This document shows positions 21,674 to 29,704 of a DNA stretch of 29,704 bases, in pieces; positions within the stretch are counted from its first letter, which is position 1; each line of letters opens with the position of its first letter. The notes under the pieces are model-generated. The model had not been told where the DNA came from and ran no database searches. It saw only the letters and a program-made list of their open reading frames with translations. The position numbers were made by a program, and so were the translations under genes. Origin of the DNA: Protostelium mycophagum (taxonomy: Eukaryota; Evosea; Variosea; Protosteliida; Protosteliaceae); NCBI GenBank assembly GCA_002081555.1, contig MZNV01002493.1:1-29704 (forward strand). Direction: 5' to 3'.

Positions 21674-22154
21674 TTACTCTTCCTTCTCGTTCATGATCTT
21701 CATCTCGCTGGCGTACCGCTCCTTGTCCTTCGCGGCCATGTCCACGAATGCCTTACGGTCCTCCTCAGAAAGTTCCTTCCACATCTTTCCGAGCTTTTGT
21801 GCCACCTTGTGGTTGTGAGATCATGAGTGGTGTCTGAAGGCACACCTCAGACACCTTGAGTCCCTCTTTGACCTCGTCTCTCTTGGCTTGGCAGAAGAAA
21901 AAATAAGAGCTGGTGGGGCGCTTGGGTCCGTCCTTCTTATCCTTCTTTTCCTTCTTTTCCTTCTTGGCCTGTGATCATGTCATTTAGAGGATGACACGAG
22001 GTGTCCAGATGACAGACCTTAGCTGGCTTCTCCTTCTTCACTTTTCCAGTCTTGGTGTTGGCCTTCTCGATCTGTTGAGTGTGAGATGATCTGAAGACAG
22101 AAGCCAGATCATTACGTTGTCGGGGACTTCCTGGCTCTTCTTAACCTTAGGCAT
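21674..22154 (-). CDS. HMG-box chromatin protein (NHP6/HMGB-like)
   Basis: Four exons: 22116-22154, 22018-22071, 21846-21968, 21674-21805, with introns of 44, 49 and 40 nt; 115 aa. The first 48 residues are very Lys-rich (VKKEKPAKAKKEKKEKKDKKD), then one HMG box from about residue 47: GPKRPTSSYFFFCQAKRDEVKE, VAQKLGKMWKELSEEDRKAF and a last helix KERYASEMK. Such proteins bend DNA without sequence preference and help nucleosome remodelling. The codons are strongly biased to G/C at third positions (AAG, GAG, CTC), unlike most neighbours, which fits high expression. It sits 174 bp upstream of HEMK1 on the same strand and diverges from the RhoGAP gene. Confidence 0.95.
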
Positions 22155-22437
22155 ATTTCGTCGTGAGCTGGGTCGTGTCAGAACTGTACTTTAGACATTG
22201 GTGTATTTTTTAGAGCTGGTGAATATTGTTCTCACTGTCTTGTGTTGTCGTTTTCGTGGGTGTTTGAATAATGACCTGGAGCTGTTTTTGAGGCTAAAAA
22301 TGGGCTTAAATTATATGTACAAGGCTCGTTAGCGTGTTTAATGACGTGAATAAACGAAAACTTGAGCCTGAGATGTCTGGTGTCATGAACAAAATTGGAG
22401 TTTCATCAAATTGTGAATCTACAACGAGATTAGGATC

Positions 22438-25400
22438 ATGTTGGATCCAACACGGCTCATTATTTTTAATCAATTCTCCGAAAACCGCGGTTGACAGCGG
22501 CGAATCGTTACGTCGAACATCATCTGCACGCAGGTATAGAAATGTCCTCAACCAGACGTGAGTCGTCGTGTCAGTGCTGAGATTTTCAATTTTGACATCA
22601 TTTAGAGTATCTCATTCGATTACCGTCTCAACCTCCGGGAGCGCCTCCTCCAAAGGCAACGTTGAGGAGAAATCAAAGTGAGACAGCGCCAGTCGTGAAG
22701 TTATCAGGCCCGACACAGGTAATCCTCTTCATCTTGAGAATCTCACCTCATGAGTCACAGGTCACTGCAAAACAGTTGAGAGAACAATTATTGCAATACA
22801 TCGCTGCTAACAAGTAAGTAGAATAACAAATTCCTTGTAACCCGAATAGATTCGTGGTGGACAGCGCATTTGAGAGGTCTTTCGTTCGGCCACCAAGTTC
22901 AAAACGTTCTCCCACCATCTTTTCGCCCGATCAAGCCGTTGACATTGAATCTGATGACATCTTGGAATTTTGGAAGAGTCCTGGTCTGATACACGTGGCC
23001 ACTACCACCAGCGTACATCTTTGATCCTCATTAAATCATTCTCAGCTGACAGCTTTAGTATCATCACATGTCATCCACGATCAAACAGCTCCCAATCGAC
23101 TTTGACTCTCCTCTATACCATTCCATTCCCCTCTTAAAAAAGGCCTTGAACATTAATGATGCCTTCGTCTTCAAACATTTGGACGACAAAGTCATCTGCG
23201 ACCCCTCCAGATTGAAGAGCTATAATTCAAATTTCGCACCAACACAGCACGAGAGAACCCCAGAGGGCATGATCATCGTGATGCCAATCTCACAACTGAA
23301 GATATCATATTCTGAGGCTGTCGAGAATTGTGAAAAGGTATGTATCGACATCTATGTCTTCATTTATGATGCACAAACGACAGATACACTTCTTTCAATT
23401 TATATTTCTGTTTGGACTAGCGCGGGTGTGCCCGCTGCTAAATGTTTAGTTCCGTTAGCTGTATTTTGTTTATAGCCGTTGCATTACCAGAAACAGCCAT
23501 ATAAACACCAAAAAATTGTGGCAATCAAAGCCGCATTTTACCCTCTAAAGCCAAATGCGAAAAATAGAATGAAATTCGCAAAGTGATAAGAAATTCGAAA
23601 TCTCATTGAAAATCATCAGGAGGGCGTATTGGTAAAAAAATCCAAGCCAAACCCAAAGAAACACACCACGGCAAGAAAGAAGCGTCATTTTGTACTGAAG
23701 GGAAATATCTTATTTTATTATAAATCAAAGGACGACAAGGTGCCAGCTGGTCTCATTCCTTGTGAATACTTCACCGCCAGACTCGAAAAAGAAGGTGATT
23801 TTTCCACGAATTTTCGTGGAAAATTGACTTACATTTTCCAAGAAAAATCCAACGGGAGCATGATCGTGATAGAGAAGGGGTATACGGGGTTCAACTTTAG
23901 AAACGATGAGTACACATTGCAGGCACATGAGGAGACTGCCAGCCTTTCAGACTGGTTCCAAATCATACACGATAAGTGTATCCCTGGAGGTGCGTCCATC
24001 CCTTCACATGATATGATGACATCCCATGGCGTGATGACGTGATCAAAAGTAGAGAGGTAATGACGTAGATATAGGTGATACCAGAGAGTTTGGTGTTGGT
24101 CTGAAGCCACTGCTCAGCCGCTACACCGGCCGAGCCGTCAACCCCATTCCCCACGTGATGGAAAAGACAGTCACATGGCTCGACAACTACGGTATATCTC
24201 GCATATAATCCAATCCCATAATTCACAGATACTGAAGCGAAAAGGTCTTGAAGAAGAGGGTATTTTCAGGCAGAGCGGTTCCCAACCACAGATAGAGTAT
24301 TACAGAAACATGTTTAACAAAGGCAATAAATTCGAGTTTGGCAAGCCAAATTCGCAGAGGACTGACGCAGATCTGGAACCAGCCACAGACCCACACACCG
24401 TCGCAGGTGCGAAACTCGTGGAGATTTCAGTGAAAATTGACGGATAATAGGGCTGTTGAAATTGTACTTGAGAGAATTACCCGACCCGTTGATCCCTTAT
24501 GAATTATACGATCCTTTTATATCCACCTTCTCCGAAATCAGAGACGCAGAAGAGCGCAAGAGAGAGGTGATTTGGCACCTTTATTTTCCTCGAAAAACTC
24601 GTGAAAGATCGTTGAAAAATCGTTGAAAATTTCGATAATAGTTTGAATATTCATTCTCCTTTGTTTAAAAATTGCTGCGGAAAGCCCAAAGCTTGCATTT
24701 CAAACAAACTGTAAATTTCAAAATAAAAAATCACAAAAATCAATAAATACTGAGAGTGTGTGCACAGGCGATCTCTATGCTGAAGAGTATGCCCCCAGAG
24801 AATCAAGTTGTGCTCAGCTTCCTCTGTAACTTCTTAGCGAGGGTTGTTCAATTCAGCTCCTTGAACAAGATGACCACCTCCAACATCGCCATCGTGTTTG
24901 GTCCTAACCTTCTGAGGTGAGATTTTGTCCAAAAGGGTTTAAGAGCTTTCGGCCTTGCCGAAAAAAATCAATGTATGGGCTCTACAGTTTAAAAAATTGT
25001 GCCAGCTTCTCTTTCTAATCGAAATTTCGCTGAATTTCTTAGGCCGAAAACAAGTGACCTGATGAGAGCGATTACAGACAGTGCTGTTGTTGGTGAGATC
25101 ATGACCTCACTGATCGAATGGCACCAAGACATCAACAGTGATCCATCAGAGCTAATGGTGAGGCGTCATGATGTAGAATGTTTTTATCACACAAGATCTT
25201 GAAATTGATGATATTACGATCCAAAAGAGCAGCCATGCAATGTCTATTGCGGCAGAGCCGCAGTGTCTAATGGCCTCTATAAAATGACCATTTCATGTTC
25301 TTTAGCTACTGAGATACATGTTGACATCGTGTAGGTACAGATCAGAAACGAAGAGAAGGGTGAGGCACATTTCAATTTATTTATCTGAAGTAATTTCTAT

Positions 25401-26530
25401 TCGTCTGAAAATCTCAGCCAAAGTTTTCGACAACGGCCGCAGCAAGACCTTCGCCAACCTCGGGGTGATTCTCCACGAAATTTTAAAAAAATAACGTCAT
25501 CTGCAGGAATCGATGTCACCCGTATTGCTTTCCCCACGAGGCCACACGGTCCGTGATCTCAGAAAATCGATCTCGTTGAATTCGGTCCCGTATTATCCGC
25601 CAAATAAGGAAACCGTCCCTCCCCCCCTCAATACCCCCCCTCTCCCCAAGATGTCTTTCCCGCCAAAATCCGTCCCCACCCTCGAATTACCCCCAGAGAT
25701 CATGACCCCCATCCCATCAGGTGATTGTGATGTCGCGATGACTTGTGATGACGTCATCAGCCTCACCCAGAGGAACGAACCCTGCTCCCTCCAGACCCCT
25801 CCCCCCCGGCTCCCCTACAACGCAGTCACCGAGAACAATGACATTGAGTAATAGTAGCCCCGTGACAACGCCAAGAACGCATACCGTTTCTAATACCTCA
25901 ATTCTAGAGGCGGAAATCACCCAACTGAAGCAAAAAGTTTTGGATGGTGAAGCAGAGAGAAAATTACTGGCCCAAAAGGTTGCAGAAATTTGAAATTTGA
26001 ATCAGGCGGGAAAAAACTATCGTGTATTCGCCCATGTGTGGTTTGCTTATCCACAGCAAAAATGTATGAAACACTCTTTGACTCGTTGTAGATCGACCAA
26101 ATCATGAGGTCTTTCGCAGAATACCGTCACGAGACATCTTTGAGACTGGAAGCGCTGGAGAATAAACCTGTAACTGTAGATGTGTTACCACCCGTGGTAA
26201 TCGACCCCGAACCAGTGGAGGTACGCAGTCTCACTACAATAGAACTGTTCAAGTGTAATTTCTCAAACACAAAATACATATATGCACATAACATATGGAC
26301 CTCCTGATGATCCCACAGTACCGAGTGTTGTATGACTTTGAAGCTACCACGAGCCGAGAGATTTCACTAAAGAGTGGAGACACCGTTCTCGTGAGTTTGT
26401 GTTACAAAGAGTGAATTGGTGCTGATCTCACAAGGTGACGAAAAAGGAAGGAGACGGTTGGTGGTTCGGCCGCCCCTCAGACGGTTCTGACAGTGGGTAT
26501 TTCCCGTGTGCATATCTGCAGACAGAATAA
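22438..26530 (+). CDS. PH-RhoGAP-SH3 protein (Rho GTPase-activating protein)
   Basis: Nineteen exons: 22438-22489 (uncertain), 22606-22718, 22761-22813, 22850-23012, 23059-23337, 23620-23794, 23843-23989, 24075-24191, 24245-24406, 24451-24566, 24768-24916, 25043-25157, 25335-25359, 25418-25464, 25507-25720, 25761-25978, 26092-26220, 26319-26390, 26435-26530; about 813 aa. Order: Pro-rich N-terminus (PSQPPGAPPP), PH domain about 221-330 (EGVLVKKSKPNPKKH to LSDWFQIIHD), RhoGAP domain about 335-555 (GLEEEGIFRQSGS with the arginine finger, [45 protein letters not shown]), a long Pro/Ser linker with PxxP motifs, a short coiled coil (LEAEITQLKQKVLDGEAERK), and a C-terminal SH3 domain (YRVLYDFEATTSREISLKSGD, GDGWWFGRPSDG, GYFPCAYLQ). 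It should switch off Rho/Rac GTPases at membranes. The first exon, and thus the start, is not certain. Confidence 0.92.
25247..25263. repeat. GC-rich hairpin, third copy, in a RhoGAP intron
   Basis: TTGCGGC-AGA-GCCGCAG differs from the HAT1 intron copy at 6651-6667 by one base. It lies in the intron at 25158-25334. The surrounding sequence is not otherwise alike. Confidence 0.8.
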
Positions 26531-26996
26531 AGAGGATGTTGTGGTTTTAGAGTGTCTGATGCGAACCATAATTACAATTTTTGGTGTTTTTGTTGTGCGA
26601 AATTGTGAGTAAGAAGGAGGAAATGGCTCGTTGTAGATGATCTTATGTCGCGTTGTAGTGCGGCGGCTTAAATCATCCTTCCTCACTTTTCCGAAAGCAC
26701 CAGAGCAGCAAGGTACACTTCCGAACATCCTCTTTTATTACCTTCTTTTGGGATGAAAAACATACCTGCGTGATTGTTTACCGGCCGGGTTTCCGAGTCG
26801 GGGCTATTAATGATTTGCATTTGTCATAGTTACTCTGATCATACTACAATCAACAATCGATCTCGACCTCAACCTCTTCTGATCAAGGAATAGGGATTGC
26901 TCTGCTGCTTAGGATCGAAATGACTACAATAAATCAACGTTTTGAAAACTTGATCCTCTATTTTTCACGTGTCAGAAACATTCGTCTCGATCCTCT
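26531..26996. other. intergenic region between convergent genes, 466 bp
   Basis: This separates the RhoGAP stop from the TPR gene stop. GTTGTAGATGATC and GCGTTGTAG words occur at 26631-26660 outside any gene I can support. A short minus frame of 83 codons crosses the 5' half without family signal. Nothing else is seen. Confidence 0.45.
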
Positions 26997-29261
26997 TTAT
27001 TTCGCACTCTCTGTCGCTTTTGCCCATTTCTTCCTGGCTCCAACCACATAGGGATGATTGGCACCGATAGCTTGGTCCAAAATTTTGAATGCCCTCAGGT
27101 AGTGATTCTGGGCTTCCTCTTGATTTCCTTGTGCCGATTCTAATTGTGCAATGTTGATCAGTATCTTGCCAACACTCTCGTGTTCATCTCCAAACAAGTT
27201 CCTTCGTATCTATTCTTGATGTTAGAATTAGATGAAGGCAGAGGGCCCACCTTCAATGCTTGAGCATATATCTCGGTGGCCGTCTGTGGTCGATCAGATT
27301 TGGCATAAAGACTCGCCAGCTGATACAGCGCAGTCGCCAGATCTGGATGGCTGTCTCCTAAGATTCTTCAGACATTAAATGTAATCACATTTTTCACCTA
27401 ATGCTTTTCTTTTGGACTGCACACAGTGATTCAACAGCGGCTCTGCCTCTTTGTATCTCCCTTGCAGCACGTAGTTTTGAGCAAGGTTTCCCTCTACTTT
27501 AAGTGACAAACTGTTCTCAGGTCCAACAGTCCTCTTCACTGTCTGAAAAGCCTGGGAGTGTGAGATCTCTACAGTGTTGTAGATTGTCAAAGTCGACCTT
27601 TTTGTACAACTCTTCTGCTTTTTGGTAGCATCCTGTCTGTCTGTAGACGAGCGCCAGATTGCATTCAGTTAATGCCACGAGGGGGTCCTCTTCCCCCACC
27701 GCCTTCTGCAAGGACTTCAAGCATCTACAACGATGTAAATCACTCATTCAGACCCATCACATACTTTCTAAACAAGTGTTCTGCCCGCTCATACTGTCCT
27801 CGTTTTCGGTACACTTGCGCCATCTGGTCGTATGTCTTGGACACAGAGGGATGCCCGGCGTCTAAAAGCTTTCTCTTGATTTCAAGAGACTTTTTCAGGT
27901 GATCCTCTGCCGGGACATATCTTGAATGGTCGAAGCAAAATCGCGCGAGAAGGTCGTGGGCGGCGGCTACTTCTAAATGGCATTCCCCGAAGGCTTTCCT
28001 GCGCAAGTCTAAAACCTGGGATGATTGAATTCTTGTGCAGATGTTGACGTATTTTGAGTGTCATTCTCGGTAATTAACGTGCTTATTACCGCGAGATGAA
28101 CTGCTTTTGCAGCTTTGCTGCAAACCAAATACCATCATAAATTTCCTCTTTTTTTCTGAGAAACTTCCATGAATTTTCACCTGTAAAAGTTGTTCTTCCG
28201 CCCTATCTGCATATTTTATGCCCAAAGCTTGGTACAAACGAGCCAGATTTCCACGCGTAACCGCAATCTGCGGGTGTTGGGGTCCCAACACCTCCAACTG
28301 AGATGACAGCTCCTCTAAATAAAAATTGATCGTGTCCTGTCAAAGATGTCAGATCTTCCGAGAAATTTCGGGGTCATGCCTGGGTCGTGGCGAGTGATTC
28401 AAAGCCGGAAGCCTCCATCCCTTTTGTGGTGGCTTCTAACTGTATATACGCCCTCTGGCTTGATAATGGTATATTTTCCCGCCAAAATGTCGCTTTGCCA
28501 TCGTTTGTGACCAACTGATTTTGTTGAATTTAAAATTTAAATCACAAACTTGATCTTGTAAATATTCAAATTTCACCTTGATCCCGGCGAGTTCTTCTAC
28601 TCGTTGTAGAAGGATGATCTTCTGGCACTCCGTATTGATGCACAGTACCTTGACACGTCATACATCATGTGTTGTCATGACAATAATTTGACGGATTTCT
28701 TCTGAAAAATCACGATGTATCAGCATCCATTTTAGTTCACGTTGCTACCGTGAACTTTCACGTCAACAACCGCAGTACTACAATAACCCACCTTTCTCAA
28801 ATAATTCTTCTGTCTGTCGATCTCCTCATCTGTTGTGCCCATAATGAATCTCCTGTGGGTCTCATGGAGAAGTGTCTCCATGACAGAGAAGGTATCCGTG
28901 GTAACGCAGAATACGCAGTTGAACATCTCGAAGATGTAATTCTCCATGTCTTTGTGGTCTTTCAGTCTTCTCGTGGCGGCCCAGATCAATTTTCGTATAA
29001 CTCGGGCGATGACCTGACATCACGTTAATTGACGTGAGAAGGGACGGTAGTTGACGTGATCTTTTGGGAATATAAAATCCTCACCTCTACGACTATGATG
29101 TCTCGAAGTTCTGTCGAGATGTCAGTGATGATTCACGGTTGACTGAGAAATACAGAGGAGTTGTAGACATTCACATTCACAATCATTATTACACTTGGAT
29201 CAAGTTCCAGTGTGTGTTTCTGAGTTGTGACTTGCAGCAACCTTTCTATGATGTTTTGCAT
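26997..29261 (-). CDS. kinesin-light-chain-like tetratricopeptide repeat protein
   Basis: Eleven exons: 29195-29261, 29085-29110, 28792-29013, 28577-28648, 28380-28454, 28181-28336, 27765-28015, 27598-27724, 27398-27551, 27251-27357, 26997-27209; 489 aa from the ATG at 29261. The C-terminal 330 residues are about seven TPR units of the KLC/NPHP3 type, each with the G-x-x-HP spacing (LGPQHPQIAVTRGNLARLYQALG, AGHPSVSKTYDQMAQVYRKRGQYERAEHLF, GDSHPDLATALYQLASLYAKS, GANHPYVVGARKKWAKA). The N-terminal 150 residues are helical (IERLLQVTT, LIWAATRRLKDHKDMENYIFEMF, LLQRVEELAGIK) and not recognised. No kinesin heavy-chain-binding coiled coil is obvious, so it is a TPR scaffold rather than a proven light chain. 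The intron at 28337-28379 has a GC donor. The start may be further upstream. Confidence 0.85.
28337..28379 (-). other. GC-AG intron in the TPR gene
   Basis: The donor reads ACCCAG|GCATGA and the acceptor CTTTGACAG. The frame needs splicing here because reading through the donor meets a TGA two codons on. Length (43 nt) and phase fit the neighbouring exons. Confidence 0.75.
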
Positions 29262-29704
29262 CTCTTTATTTACGCAAATATATATATAAATCGTTCCGTC
29301 ACAGTTGATCACAAACATTCATCAACACTGTGCAATACTAGTCTATGGCTTTTACCACAAAAAATACAACTCTTGTGCAGAGATCTTGTCGCCTTGCTCT
29401 GTGATGTGTTCTGTGAACATGGTTCTAAATAAAGACAAGAGAAATATTCAAGACGAGATGATCACCTGGATCAGTGATCTGAAACATGATGAGGCAAAGA
29501 TATCTACAATTCACGCCACCGCTGTGAATGAACCTCTTAAGGGCCCTGCAGGCGCTGCTCGGGTTGTCTTCGCTAAGATGTGAAAACTGTTCATATCAAT
29601 CATCGTCTCTGTCGCGAGAAATTTTCTGCCAAAAATCACACAGACTTCTCCTTGTGATTTATTATAACGTTTTGAAACCAAAATCGCGGTAATACACGTG
29701 TTTG
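29262..29704. other. window-end region with unresolved exons on either strand
   Basis: On the minus strand a typical 41-nt intron (29443-29483, GTGATC to TTTAG) links MFQITDP to a downstream frame and could be the 5' part of the TPR gene; a frame starting MFTEHITEQGDKISAQE at 29434 is an alternative, but its donors do not match the next exon's phase. On the plus strand an ORF from the ATG at 29419 to the stop at 29583 (54 aa, MVLNKDKRNIQDEM to VVFAKM) is also well composed. These overlap, so at most one is right. The true 5' end probably lies beyond the window. Confidence 0.35.

Noticed and set aside
24192-24244. possible frame break in the RhoGAP domain before the GIFR motif
   Set aside because: Using the acceptor AAAAG|GTCTTG instead of TTCACAG|ATACTG restores the frame and gives DNYGLEEEGIFR, as expected for the family.
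1822-25760. many TGACGTCA palindromes as cAMP-response (CRE/ATF) sites
   Set aside because: Most sit at intron 3' ends, where they fit a branch site, or inside codons; promoter placement is not shown.
1-29704. tRNA, rRNA, CRISPR arrays and mobile elements with coding capacity
   Set aside because: I scanned both strands for cloverleaf-like blocks, regular spaced repeats and reverse transcriptase or transposase motifs and saw none; small non-coding elements cannot be excluded.

Overview
The window is intron-dense nuclear DNA from a unicellular eukaryote. About 15 protein genes fill 29.7 kb on both strands. They are cut by roughly 100 small spliceosomal introns, mostly 35-60 nt and almost all GT-AG, so the long open frames in the raw sequence are usually not the genes. 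I rebuilt the genes by hand, joining exons wherever donor, acceptor and codon phase agreed with a recognisable family. The gene set (Rac GTPase, PH-RhoGAP-SH3 protein, homeodomain protein, HAT1, coatomer gamma, START and kinesin-light-chain-like TPR proteins, and a fungus-type isochorismatase/AlkB fusion) suggests the Amorphea side of the tree (amoebozoan, holozoan or nucleariid/fungal-related protist). I cannot name a species.

Layout. 1-500: an AT-rich inverted repeat and a possible tiny minus-strand gene. 499-1550 (+): J-domain protein. 1769-2098 (+): weak ORF. 2171-3240 (-): universal stress protein. 3643-5918 (+): isochorismatase-like/AlkB-like fusion, convergent with HAT1 at 6115-8797 (-). 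8927-9541 (-): homeodomain protein. 10087-11007 (-): START-domain protein. 11421-12092 (-): Rac. 12450-16296 (-): coatomer gamma in 19 exons. 16425-16878 (+): unknown 119-aa protein. 17050-20014 (+): class 3 lipase with N-terminal membrane helices, ending 39 bp from HEMK1 at 20054-21499 (-). 21674-22154 (-): HMG-box protein. 22438-26530 (+): PH-RhoGAP-SH3 protein. 26997-29261 (-): TPR protein whose 5' end is unresolved and may run to the window edge.

The genes are mostly housekeeping and are not an operon or defence island. Two themes recur: chromatin (HAT1, HMG-box, homeodomain) and Rho-family signalling (Rac and a RhoGAP with SH3). I see no tRNA, rRNA, CRISPR array or recognisable transposon.

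The most interesting signals lie in the non-coding DNA. Introns share a probable branch site (TGACG/TGACA) set 8-15 nt before the acceptor, and one subset ends in GTTGTAG. A TTTCCCGCCAAA-type motif recurs in introns. A GC-rich hairpin (CTGCGGC-AGA-GCCGCAG) sits in the longest introns. Two coatomer-gamma introns share a 36-bp identical block across their 3' splice sites. I did not find a clear new multi-gene system.
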